Source: Hyphomicrobiales bacterium (lineage in GTDB: Bacteria > Pseudomonadota > Alphaproteobacteria > Rhizobiales > Beijerinckiaceae). From it: 24,059 nucleotides of DNA. The DNA lies in contig JAATEW010000135.1 in NCBI GenBank assembly GCA_015655535.1, positions 1 to 24,059 on the forward strand, in the 5' to 3' direction. Below the pieces are notes generated by a model. The model saw only the letters and a list, made by a program, of their open reading frames with translations, was not told where the DNA came from and ran no database searches. Position 1 is the first letter of the stretch, and each line of letters starts with the position of its first letter. Positions 9,115 to 17,778 of this stretch are shown here, piece after piece. The position numbers and the translations under genes are program-made.

Positions 9115-9975
9115 ATGTCGCCTGATGTTAACTCCGACACCTCTCCCCGCTGGAGCGTCGAGCGCCGGCTCGCGTTCATCGAGCAACGCTTGATCTGGGA
9201 CGGGCGGATCAATCGGCTCGACCTCGTCACGCGGTTCGGGGTCTCGCCCAACCAAGCGACGGCCGATCTGAAGCGCTTCGAGGCCGCGCATCCGGGCGCG
9301 CTTGCCTACGATACACGGGCGCGGACCTATCGTGCAGGGCCAGGCCTGCACGCGCCAAGCACCGAGGACGGGCGCAGCCTTTTGCGTGAATTGCGTCTCA
9401 TCGCAGAAGGTGTGATGCCGATAGAAGAAGGCACGCTCTCGGCGCCCCCGCCGCTCGCACTGGCCGAAGCGCCCTTGCGCCAAGTTCCCGAGGTGGTGCT
9501 CGCCGCGGTCATCACCGCCATTCGCGATCGCCGCGAGATCGAAGCCGTCTACCAGTCTTTCTCGACGCCGGCGCCGCGTAGGCGCCGCATCGCACCGCAT
9601 GCGCTCGTCTTCGACGGATTTCGCTGGCATGCCCGCGCCCGCGACATTGAGGAGGATCGCTTCAAGGATTTCGTCTTGGGCCGCCTGACGCAAATTGCGA
9701 TCCGTGGGGCCGCCTCGTCAAACCCTGCCGACGACGTCGAATGGCATAACAGGGTCGAACTCATCATCGCTCCGCATCCGGGTTTGAGCGCTCACCAACG
9801 CGCGGTGATCGCCGCCGATTACGGCATGATCCAGGAACGTCTCCTTCTGCCAATCCGGCAAGCCGTGGTTTACTACGTGAAACGGCGTCTCGGATTGCTT
9901 CCAGGTCACGAACGTTTGGCGCCGAATGATCAGCAGATCGTATTGATCGACGAACGTGTTGTTGGGAGCCCCTGA
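9115..9975 (+). CDS. WYL-domain transcriptional regulator, divergent from the cas operon
   Basis: A 286-aa protein with an N-terminal winged helix-turn-helix (about residues 12-75, RFGVSPNQATADLKRFEA as recognition region) followed by a WYL domain (about 125-205). The WYL signature region reads YQSFSTPAPRRRRIAPHAL then FDGFRWHARARD, which fits family members in which the WYL core is diverged. A C-terminal extension after residue 210 resembles the WCX part of BrxR/CapW-like regulators. Such proteins sense ligands, possibly nucleic acid, and often repress neighbouring defence operons. Head-to-head placement with cas3 across about 70 bases suggests it controls the CRISPR operon and itself. The ATG at 9115 has no clear Shine-Dalgarno sequence, so it may be a weakly translated or leaderless start. 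Confidence 0.88.
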   Translation: MSPDVNSDTSPRWSVERRLAFIEQRLIWDGRINRLDLVTRFGVSPNQATADLKRFEAAHPGALAYDTRARTYRAGPGLHAPSTEDGRSLLRELRLIAEGVMPIEEGTLSAPPPLALAEAPLRQVPEVVLAAVITAIRDRREIEAVYQSFSTPAPRRRRIAPHALVFDGFRWHARARDIEEDRFKDFVLGRLTQIAIRGAASSNPADDVEWHNRVELIIAPHPGLSAHQRAVIAADYGMIQERLLLPIRQAVVYYVKRRLGLLPGHERLAPNDQQIVLIDERVVGSP

Positions 9976-10583
9976 GAAAGACATGACCCGTCCCCGAGAG
10001 ACCGAGGTGCAACCATGTTGCTGTGGTTTTATCGACCAGAACCTCGAAGCGAGCCGTGCATGCCTGATCGACTTGGCCTTCCGCGAGGAGCGGATATTGA
10101 ATGATCGCGGCCATGACGGACGGAGCAGTGAACCATCCGAACGAAGAGATCATGTGATTTATCGCACCATGATACCGCAGGTCGTACGGATCGCGCGCGA
10201 TTTAATCCTGCATGATTGCCGGACGTAAAAGCGCGGCATCTTTCTTCGCATTCGTCGGCGGGTTCAAAAAAAACTTATGAATAGCGCTAGCTGGATACCA
10301 CTAGCCGCGAGGCTCCTCATTTTCTACAAGCGGCATATTGAAACGCATTTTGAGTACCTTCGACTCCGGCCAACGTGCGGAGCCGGTCATTCAAAAATCA
10401 TCCAATCGAGCCCTCAAGCGCCGCATACCACACGATCACAAAATCTATTGATCGATAAACACCACTCCTCGTCATTCGTGTGTCACCGCTCAATTTTAGA
10501 AAGCCGCGGCTTGCGAAAGTCGCTTCCGTTTTCGGCAGCGATGTTCCCGCACTTCGGCCTTCAACATTCGTCAAGAGAGTCCC
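9976..10583. other. Intergenic stretch between the WYL regulator and the first phosphoesterase
   Basis: About 600 bases in which I recognise no gene. Short open frames exist on both strands (for example 9956-10228 plus and 9764-10153 minus) but their translations look random and they overlap the regulator. CACACGA and TCGTGTG form a 7-bp inverted pair about 40 bases apart, near 10431 and 10478. The region marks the boundary between the defence locus and the exported-protein cluster. No Pho-box-like tandem repeat was found ahead of the phosphoesterase. Confidence 0.5.
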
Positions 10584-12332
10584 ATGCGACAGCACACGAA
10601 CAAGGCGGCTTTCGCCTTTTTTTTATCTATGCTGCTCGCCGCTAATAGCGGCGGCCCGGCCCTAAGCGCTGATGATTCATTCGCAACGCCGGATCATTTT
10701 CCGCCACAAGGCGGCTTCCCGCCACCGATCGGCTTCCCGCCGCACGGCGGCCTTCCACCACACGGCGGCGAACCCCGCACCGCGACTCCGATCAAACATA
10801 TCGTCGTCATTTTTGGCGAGAACGAATCCTTCGATCATTATTTCGGCACTTATCCGCATGCGGCGAATCCGCCCGGCGAGCCGGCTTTCAGGGCCGACCG
10901 GTTCACACCGGAAGTCAATGGACTCAGCCCCGAGCTATTGAACAGGAATCCCAACCTCAACTCAGCCAATGGAACCGGAGCGGCCAACCCCTTCCGTCTC
11001 GACCGTTCGCAAGCTCACACGGCGGATCAGAATCACGCCTATCAGCCCGAGCAATTGGCTTTCGACGGCGGCAAGATGGATCTGTTCCCGGCGAATACTG
11101 GCACGGCCGGCACCGGCGGCACCGGTGTCTTTGACACCAAGGGCCTCGTGATGGGCTATTACGATGGCAATACGGTCACCGCACTGTGGAATTATGCGCA
11201 GCATTTTGCGATGAACGATAATTCCTACAGCTCGCAATTCGGCCCATCCACCCCCGGCGCGATCAATCTCATCTCGGGCCAAACCCATGGCGCGGTTGGC
11301 CATGCGCCCAGCAATGGAAGTTCGACGAGCACTCTGAACAACCTTGTCGCCGACGGCCAGGGCGGCTTCACCATGTACGGCGACAGCGATCCCTTCGGAG
11401 ATACCTGCTCCTCCACGAGCGCCGCGACCACCACGATGATCGGGAAGAACATCGGCGTTCTGCTGAACGAAAAGCAAATCTCTTGGGGCTGGTTCCAGGG
11501 CGGTTTCGATCTGACGGTCGTAAACCCCAACGGAACGACCGGTTGCAAGCGGACATCGACGTCACTGACGCTCGGCGGTGCTTTGCAAGGTGATTATGTG
11601 CAGCATCACCAGCCGTTCCAATATTATGCCGCGACAGCCAATCTCACCCATAAGCGGCCGGCTTCGACCAAAGTGATCGGCACGTCGAATGACGGCGGCG
11701 CCAACCATCAGTATGATACGCACGACTTCTTCGATGCGCTCCAGGCCGGCAATTTGCCGTCCGTCAGCTTCCTCAAGGCTCCGGCGTTCCAGGATGCCCA
11801 TCCGGCCAATTCGGATCCGATCGACGAACAGACTTTCGTCGTCGGCGTGATCAACGCGCTCCAGGAGAGCTCGTTCTGGGACAGCACGGCGGTGATCCTC
11901 GCCTATGACGACTCGGACGGCTGGTACGATCATATGAACCATGTGATCAATCCCTCCACCAGCGCTCAGGACGCGTTCTTGAAGACCGGGGAATGCGGTC
12001 CCCTCTTCGAAAACGAGCGGCTGACACCCGGAACGCCTCCGAAGAATGCCTTGCCCGGAATCGACGGCAAGCCGGTCAACGGACGCTGCGGCTATGGCAC
12101 ACGCCAGCCTCTGCTCGTGATTTCTCCCTATGCGAAGCAGAATTTCGTCGATCATACTTTGACGGATCAGTCCTCGATCACGCGCTTCATCGAAGACAAT
12201 TGGCTTGACGGACAGCGGATCGGCCAGGGCTCCTATGATGCAATCGCCGGAACGCTCGACAATATGTTCGACTTCCATCAAAGACCGAATCCGAAGCTGA
12301 TCCTCAACGCGAACTTCGGCACGCCCGAATAA
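10584..12332 (+). CDS. Secreted phosphoesterase (phospholipase C / AcpA-type acid phosphatase family)
   Basis: A 582-aa member of the phosphoesterase family (alkaline-phosphatase fold) that contains bacterial phospholipases C and AcpA acid phosphatase. It should hydrolyse phosphomonoesters or phosphodiesters outside the cytoplasm. Residues 1-30 form a signal peptide (hydrophobic KAAFAFFLSMLLAA, likely cleavage after ALSA). A short proline/glycine repeat follows (38-61). Metal-binding motif 1 is HIVVIFGENESFDHYFGTYP (72-91, with E79, N80 and D84). A nucleophile candidate lies in FGPSTPGAINLISG. C-terminal metal ligands are in VILAYDDSDGWYDH and the following DHTLTDQSSITRFIEDNW. A purine-rich AAGAGAG lies about 5 bases before the ATG. 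It is probably transcribed with the downstream peroxidase, 90 bases away. Substrate cannot be told from sequence. Confidence 0.88.
   Translation: MRQHTNKAAFAFFLSMLLAANSGGPALSADDSFATPDHFPPQGGFPPPIGFPPHGGLPPHGGEPRTATPIKHIVVIFGENESFDHYFGTYPHAANPPGEPAFRADRFTPEVNGLSPELLNRNPNLNSANGTGAANPFRLDRSQAHTADQNHAYQPEQLAFDGGKMDLFPANTGTAGTGGTGVFDTKGLVMGYYDGNTVTALWNYAQHFAMNDNSYSSQFGPSTPGAINLISGQTHGAVGHAPSNGSSTSTLNNLVADGQGGFTMYGDSDPFGDTCSSTSAATTTMIGKNIGVLLNEKQISWGWFQGGFDLTVVNPNGTTGCKRTSTSLTLGGALQGDYVQHHQPFQYYAATANLTHKRPASTKVIGTSNDGGANHQYDTHDFFDALQAGNLPSVSFLKAPAFQDAHPANSDPIDEQTFVVGVINALQESSFWDSTAVILAYDDSDGWYDHMNHVINPSTSAQDAFLKTGECGPLFENERLTPGTPPKNALPGIDGKPVNGRCGYGTRQPLLVISPYAKQNFVDHTLTDQSSITRFIEDNWLDGQRIGQGSYDAIAGTLDNMFDFHQRPNPKLILNANFGTPE
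10602..10624 (+). terminator. Intrinsic-terminator-like hairpin inside the signal-peptide codons of the first phosphoesterase
   Basis: AAGGCG (10602-10607) and CGCCTT (10613-10618) flank a 5-base loop and run into eight T residues (10617-10624). This has the shape of a Rho-independent terminator, yet it lies at codons 7-14 of the gene, encoding K-A-A-F-A-F-F. It could attenuate transcription, or it may be a chance product of codon choice. Confidence 0.4.
10695..10766 (+). repeat. Four tandem 18-base repeats encoding an FPP/GG-rich linker
   Basis: Four imperfect in-frame units of 18 bases, starting at 10695, 10713, 10731 and 10749, each encode about x-F/L-P-P-x-G/I. They lie directly after the signal peptide and before the catalytic domain. 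This looks like a flexible surface linker and could vary in copy number. Confidence 0.8.
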
Positions 12333-12349
12333 CGAAGACTGCAAAGGTG

Positions 12350-12385
12350 ACCCGGGACGGATGAAAACGAAAGTCCGTTCCGGGT
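12350..12385 (+). terminator. Hairpin between phosphoesterase and cytochrome c peroxidase genes
   Basis: ACCCGGGACGGA (12350-12361) can pair with TCCGTTCCGGGT (12374-12385), with one G-U pair and a 12-base loop. No U-tract follows, so it may be a leaky terminator, an mRNA stabiliser or a processing site between the two genes. Confidence 0.45.
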
Positions 12386-12422
12386 TCCATGATTGGCGTT
12401 CCTTGATCCATATGGTTGTCCG

Positions 12423-13880
12423 ATGAAGCGTTTCTCCGAATCCAAGCCGGCCGTCTCGCGCCTATCGTCCATGCTGCGGCCTATGTTGTTGTCAACGGTG
12501 CTGGCAGCGCCCATCTCCGGCATGATCTTACTGGCGGAGAGCGCGTGGCACATGATGCCGGTTGCTTCATTCGCGGCCTCCGCGGCGCAACAGGCGCCTG
12601 GCACGGCTGGTGTTCCACTTCCTTCCAATACATCGACGGAACTTTCCGCGGTCGCGCAATTGGGCCGCAAGATGTTCTTCGATCCGTCTTTGTCAGGGTC
12701 CGGACAACTCGCCTGCGCATCGTGTCACAGTCCCGCGAACGCATATGCGCCTGCGAACGCGATGGCCGTACAACTTGGCGGCCCGGACATGAAAAGCGCC
12801 GGCATTCGTGCCGTGCCGTCCCTGACCTATTTAGAGCACACCCCCAATTTCACGATCGGTCCCAACCCTGCCGCGCCGGACATGGATCAGCTCACGCAGG
12901 CCGTTGCGCCATCGGCCGATGTCAAGGTCCCAGCGGTTGCCAAGGCCGACACGAATAATGCGGCGCTCGCAGCCGCCGAAGCAAATGTTCCGCAAGGCGG
13001 GCTTGATTGGGACGGCCGGGCCGACACCATACAAAGTCAGGCGCTCGGGCCATTGCTCGACCCCAACGAGATGAATAATCGCAACGTCGATGAGGTGCTC
13101 AAGCGCTTCAAACAGGCTGCCTATGCGGATGATATGAAACAATTGTTCGGCGCCCAGGTTTTCGAGCAGCCGGACCTCGCCTTGAATGAAGCTCTATTCG
13201 CCATGGTCCGCTTCCAGATGGAAGATTCAAGCTTCCATCCTTACAACAGCAAATATGATGCTTACCTTGCCGGCAAGGCAACGCTCAGCGCGGCCGAAGC
13301 GCGCGGCCTCAAGCTCTTCGAGGATCCGCAGAAAGGCAATTGCTCGTCTTGCCACATCGACAAGCCGTCGCGCGATGGAGTCTTCCAACCCGCATTCACC
13401 GACTATCAATTCGAATCCTTGGGCGCGCCGCGCAATCGCGAGATTCCCGCCAACAGCGACCCTCACTATTACGATCTCGGGCTTTGCGGTCCGCTTCGGA
13501 CCGACTACACCAATGCGGCGGCCTATTGCGGCTTGTTCAAGACGCCGTCCCTGCGCAATGTAGCGACACGGAAAGTGTTCTTCCACAATGGCGTCTTTCA
13601 TTCACTCGATCAGGTCATGCATTTCTACGTCGAGCGAGAGACCAATCCGGCAAAGTGGTATCCAAAGCTGGCGAACGGTGAAATCGATCGATACGACGAT
13701 CTGCCGCCGGACTATAGGCAAAACGTCGACGTCGCGGATGCGCCCTTCGATCGCAAATATGGTGAAGAGCCGGCATTGAACGATGCGGAAATCGCCGATG
13801 TGATCGCCTTTCTGAACACCCTGACCGACGGTTATGAGGGCGATCAGACTCGCACGGAAAAGGAACGCGCGGCGCAGTGA
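12423..13880 (+). CDS. Di-haem cytochrome c peroxidase (CcpA/MauG family), exported
   Basis: A 485-aa protein with two c-type haem sites, CASCH (residues 98-102) and CSSCH (307-311). It has the family signatures LGRKMFFDPSLSGSGQLACASC and GGLDWDGRADT. It should reduce hydrogen peroxide in the periplasm or oxidise a partner protein. An N-terminal hydrophobic stretch (residues 18-38) is a signal anchor or a long signal peptide. The C-terminal domain contains TPSLRNVATRKVFFHNGVF, usual for the electron-transfer haem region. The ATG at 12423 is chosen because it begins a basic signal-peptide start (MKRFSES); an in-frame TTG at 12393 would add ten unhelpful residues. No strong Shine-Dalgarno sequence is seen. 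Whether it is a classical peroxidase or a MauG-like modifying enzyme cannot be decided. Confidence 0.9.
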   Translation: MKRFSESKPAVSRLSSMLRPMLLSTVLAAPISGMILLAESAWHMMPVASFAASAAQQAPGTAGVPLPSNTSTELSAVAQLGRKMFFDPSLSGSGQLACASCHSPANAYAPANAMAVQLGGPDMKSAGIRAVPSLTYLEHTPNFTIGPNPAAPDMDQLTQAVAPSADVKVPAVAKADTNNAALAAAEANVPQGGLDWDGRADTIQSQALGPLLDPNEMNNRNVDEVLKRFKQAAYADDMKQLFGAQVFEQPDLALNEALFAMVRFQMEDSSFHPYNSKYDAYLAGKATLSAAEARGLKLFEDPQKGNCSSCHIDKPSRDGVFQPAFTDYQFESLGAPRNREIPANSDPHYYDLGLCGPLRTDYTNAAAYCGLFKTPSLRNVATRKVFFHNGVFHSLDQVMHFYVERETNPAKWYPKLANGEIDRYDDLPPDYRQNVDVADAPFDRKYGEEPALNDAEIADVIAFLNTLTDGYEGDQTRTEKERAAQ

Positions 13881-14113
13881 TGAAGCGGATCAAGATCTCT
13901 TAGAGCCAACGAGGCTGCGATCATGCGGCCTTGCGTCGGAAAGCGCTTTTCATTGACATCACTCATGTGCATAACGTCGCCGGATTGTCACTTATCCATG
14001 CCATAGCACGAGGCGTTTTTGCGATCGAATGCCACAGCATATGTCTTGCCGCATTCCAACGTAACGCGCGGAGTTTGGGCACGGGAGTAGTGCTGGTGCA
14101 AAGAGTTGCGGTC

Positions 14114-16474
14114 ATGCGACTGCGTGCTCGGTCCTTGCTGAAGCATGCCACCGGGGTGATTATGTTTAGCGCACTGACCGGTTGTCTCTCGCCTCTGCGT
14201 TCGCCGCTTGAGATGGCTGGTGTGGGACCGGGAGATTCCGTCGATTCGATCCGGAACACCGATCTCGTCGCCCGCTATCCCACCGAGACCGGCGGCCAGG
14301 CTCTTTTAAATGGCGCGCCACTGCGGCCACAGGTTTTTCCCGGCAGCGACGCAAGATCCGGCGCCTCCGGTAGATCGGCGGGAGAGACTGAAACCGCGGA
14401 TCTGCAACCTCCAACGCCGTCTGGCGGTGGTGGCGAAGACGGCAGCAGCGTCGAGATCAATTTCGATAATGGGGATATCCAGACCGTCGCAAAATCGATT
14501 CTCAGTGACACGCTTGGATATAATGTCGTCGTCGATCCCCGTATCCAAGGCAATGTCACGATTGCCTCATCCACGCCTATCGCCCGCAAGGATCTTTTGG
14601 GGGCCTTTGAGAGCGTGATGCGCATGTCGAACGCGGCCGTCGTCCATGAGGGCAGCCTCATGAAAATCGTCCCATTATCCGACGCGGGCGGCACCGGCAA
14701 AGTCACTCTGCAAAGCGGACAGGCGGGATTTGGCGTCACCGTCGTGCCGTTGCATTACACATCGGCGGCGACGATCGCCAAGATGGCCGAAAATTTTCTC
14801 GCCAAGCCCGGCGCCTTGCGAGCCGATACGACGCGAAACCTGCTCATGGTGCAAGGCACCTTGGCGGAACGTCAGAACGCCGTCGATCTCATTACGAGCT
14901 TCGACGTCGAATGGCTTCGCAACCAATCGGTCGGTATCTATCCGTTGAAATCGACCTCGCCCGACACGATGATCCACGAATTGGAACGTGTTTTCGAGAC
15001 CGCCGATGGCGGCCAAGGACAAGGCCTTGTCAGCTTTCAGCCGATCGCGCGCATGAATGCCGTGATGGCGGTGACGCATAATCGGAAACTGCTTGATCAG
15101 GCGACGCAATGGGTTAAACGCCTCGATCATTCCGATACGAGTGGAACAACAATTCGAATCTACAGGCTGGAGCATGGAAACGCACCCAAGATCGCGAAAA
15201 TCTTAGGTGATATTTTCGTTGGGCGCTCCGGCGGCGCGACGGCGGATACAGCCGCCAATCAGGTCGCGCCGGGGGCAAATAGCGCGCAGTCGCGTCTGGA
15301 CTCGATTGGCCCCGGCAATTCCCAAGGCGATGGCGGCATCAGTAGCTCGAACAATAGCGTGAATTCGCAACAAAGCTCGCAGTCCGGCGGTGCCATCACA
15401 AATGGCACAAGCACGAGGACTGTATCTTCTTTTGACGGGTTTGCCGGCGGGCCCGATAAAAAGGACGCGGATGGCGAGCGTGATATGGGCAGCCTGCCTC
15501 GCGGTGTGTTTCAAAACGTCCGGATCACGGCGGACACGGGTAATAACTCGATCATCGTTTACTCGAACCTGGAAGACTATCAGGTCATCGAACGCTCCTT
15601 GCGTGAGCTTGATCGTCCCCAATTGCAGGTTGCAATCGACGCCACTATCGCGGAAGTGACTCTGACGGACGCTCTGCAATATGGCGTTCAATATTATTTC
15701 GGCAGCAGCGATGTCGGTGCCGGCACCAACAACGGTTCGATTTCGCTGTCCGCCTCAACCTCGACGGCCGTTATTTCACAAGTTCTGCCTGGCTTGAACG
15801 TCTTGCTCGGTCAGCAGGCCTCGCCCAAAATCGTCTTGAGCGCATTGTCGTCGTTGACGAGCGTGAAGGTTTTGTCGGCTCCATCTCTCGTCGTCACGAA
15901 TAACCAGCCCGCCTATTTGCAAGTCGGCGATTCGGTGCCGATCTCGACCGGCTCCGCCACGGTTCTCTCGTCGTCGAATACGATCGTCAACACGATCACC
16001 ATGCAGGATACCGGCGTTATCTTGAAAGTTTGGCCGCATGTTCATGGAAACGGCGTCGTTGACCTTTAGGTAGAGCAGGAAGTATCGGCGGTCGTCGGCG
16101 GAACGTCGGCCTCGGCGACCAATCTCAACCCGACAATTTCGGAACGGCGCGTTCATTCGACGGTTTCGGTGACCAGCGGCCAAACGGTTCTGCTCGGCGG
16201 CCTCATGAGCGAGGAAGACGACAAGACGCAGACCGGCATCCCTATCCTGCGGCAGATCCGTGGCATCGGCGATCTGTTCGGGACCACCAATGGGAGCAAG
16301 CTGCGGACCGAGATTATTGTCTTCGTTCGGCCGCGTATTATTCAAAATGGCCTCGACGCCGAAAATGTAGCGGAGGAATTCCGCGCGCGCCTGTCGACAA
16401 TGCACAGCGACGCGACAATCATAAACGGCAAGGATGCCAGCGGCCCGAATGGGTCTCGCCTTGTCACAAAATAA
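14114..16474 (+). pseudogene. gspD: Type II secretion-type secretin (GspD), lipoprotein, interrupted by an in-frame TAG
   Basis: Secretins form the outer-membrane channel of type II secretion systems. The ATG at 14114 gives a lipoprotein signal with lipobox LTGC (Cys24). The N0/STN-like domain is at about 112-187 (VEINFDNGDIQTVAKSIL). Repeated N domains follow, then a Ser/Asn-rich linker (about 395-445), then the secretin domain from about VAIDATIAEVTLTDALQYG. Codon 652 (16067-16069) is TAG, between VVDL and VEQEVSAVVGG. The same frame then continues for 134 codons with the secretin C-terminal signature SGQTVLLGGLMSEEDDKTQTG and a typical RTEIIVFVRPRII end. As written, the 651-aa product lacks the end of the beta-barrel. 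A single C-to-T change from CAG would explain it. The upstream in-frame TTG at 13931 was rejected because it buries the lipoprotein signal. Confidence 0.9.
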
Positions 16475-16675
16475 AGCGTGGGCTCACGCCGGTGTCGCTA
16501 ATGGCTGAATCGGCTTTCCCTATCAGTCTCCGGCATTGGTCTTCAAATGGCGTGAAGGGAGCCTCGAAAGGCTGAAAACTGCCGTTCAGCGCTTTCTCTG
16601 TCCGTCGCTTTGGTTCGTCTTTTTATAAGTTCGTTGCCGCAATGAGCTAGCAGTCTTCACGCCTCGGAGATGGAT

Positions 16676-17263
16676 GTGCCCAACCGTGCCGATGCAATCC
16701 TTCTGGCATGCGCCTTGATTTTAAATCCAGGCGCCCATGCGGCAACGCTGACAACGGTTCTCACGGAAAAGGGAACCTGGATCTCGGTCACAGGCGACAT
16801 CATCCGCGAAGACGCCGATGTGCTCGAAAATCTTCTCGAAAAAGCAGATATGGACGGCCATTCGATCCAAGGCGTAAGGCTGAATTCACCCGGCGGCAAT
16901 CTCATTGGCGGTATTCGTCTCGCCAGAGTCATCCGCAGTCATGCTATCATGACGGCTGTCTCTCACGCTGCCACATGCAACTCGGCCTGCTTTCTTGCCC
17001 TCTCAGCCGGCAATCGCAAATTCGTCGATTACGGAGGCCGCGTGGGAATTCACGCCGTCGCGGATGGGCAAGGCCGGACAACAGAGGAAACCGAAGCGGC
17101 GACCAGAGCCATGGCTCGCTTTTGTGAAGAGCTTGGAGTTCCAAAGGCCATTACCGAAAGACTTATCGGAACACCTCCACAGCAAATCCTCTGGCTCAAT
17201 GCCGACGATCTGCGGTCCATGGGCGTTGCCATGACCGGGCGTTCGGTTGACGCGCCAGAATAA
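16676..17263 (+). CDS. Small periplasmic ClpP-like protein (COG3904-type)
   Basis: A roughly 195-aa protein with a signal peptide (hydrophobic AILLACALIL, cleavage near AHA) and a ClpP/crotonase fold. The LNSPGGNLIGGIRLARVIR block (about residues 69-87) matches the oxyanion strand of ClpP-like enzymes. TCNSACFLALSAG holds the candidate nucleophile serine (about 103) between two cysteines. RVGIHAV supplies a candidate histidine (about 126). The family role is unknown and a periplasmic serine peptidase is the reasonable guess. GTG at 16676 is preferred because GGAG (16666-16669) lies 6 bases upstream. The ATG at 16670 directly abuts that motif but would also give the same protein plus two residues. 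The gene follows gspD after 200 bases. Confidence 0.75.
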   Translation: MPNRADAILLACALILNPGAHAATLTTVLTEKGTWISVTGDIIREDADVLENLLEKADMDGHSIQGVRLNSPGGNLIGGIRLARVIRSHAIMTAVSHAATCNSACFLALSAGNRKFVDYGGRVGIHAVADGQGRTTEETEAATRAMARFCEELGVPKAITERLIGTPPQQILWLNADDLRSMGVAMTGRSVDAPE

Positions 17264-17411
17264 AATTTCCCAGAACCACCTATGAAAGAAATTCGTTAAG
17301 GCGATGCGGGTTGTCCGCGTCTTGGCGCGGTAAATATCTTCGGCGCGATAGGCGCTCGATGAGTGCCAGAGCGCAATCGAAAGCGCACACATCATCTCGA
17401 CGAACGTATTT

Positions 17412-17456
17412 ATTTACCATCGGACGCCCGCGAGCCTCGCGAGCGCGTTGGTAAAT
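17412..17456. repeat. Composite stem-loop after the ClpP-like gene
   Basis: Outer arms ATTTACCA (17412-17419) and TGGTAAAT (17449-17456) are exact reverse complements. Between them ACGC/GCGT and CGCGA/TCGCG can pair to form a long GC-rich inner stem. The structure could protect or end the upstream transcript, or be a dispersed palindromic element. There is no U-tract after it. Confidence 0.5.
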
Positions 17457-17533
17457 TCTTGGTCTGCGGAGCACGGATATCAGGAATAGTTTTTCTTCCG
17501 ACGCGCATCATCTGAATCGAGAATGACCATGCA

Positions 17534-17616
17534 TTTTATCGCGTCGTTCGGCTGATATTGGCACATGCACATTTTGATACCACACTACAGTTCGTAAAAT
17601 GCATTTCGCGATAAAA
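17534..17616. repeat. 10-bp inverted repeat in the upstream region of the second phosphoesterase
   Basis: TTTTATCGCG (17534-17543) is the exact reverse complement of CGCGATAAAA (17607-17616). In addition ATGCATTTT (17529-17537) recurs inverted as AAAATGCAT (17596-17604). Two half-sites in inverted order about 60 bases apart may be regulator binding sites. Confidence 0.45.
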
Positions 17617-17778
17617 AATTTTAGCTCGATACTCCGGCGCGTCAAACGCTCATGGCTTAAGATTCAATGTTCTATCTCCGCTGCCATATCATTTTATCCA
17701 ATGCGATATCTAAACGAAGAATAATGGTCATGTTAGCGATTTATGGAATCCGCGTTCACCAACACTTGGGAGATCCCA

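Larger units (their letters stand above)
17264..17778. other. Intergenic region with stem-loops ahead of the second phosphoesterase
   Basis: About 515 bases without a convincing gene. The second half (about 17500-17760) is markedly AT-richer than the rest of the window and probably holds the promoter of the next gene. Two inverted-repeat structures are listed separately. No Pho-box-type direct repeat was recognised. Confidence 0.5.

Noticed and set aside
9764..10228. Small open frames on both strands downstream of the WYL gene
   Set aside because: They overlap the regulator's end, lack ribosome sites and resemble nothing I recognise.
13931..14113. Upstream TTG extension of gspD
   Set aside because: It would place 61 residues before a clear lipoprotein signal and lipobox, so the ATG at 14114 is used.
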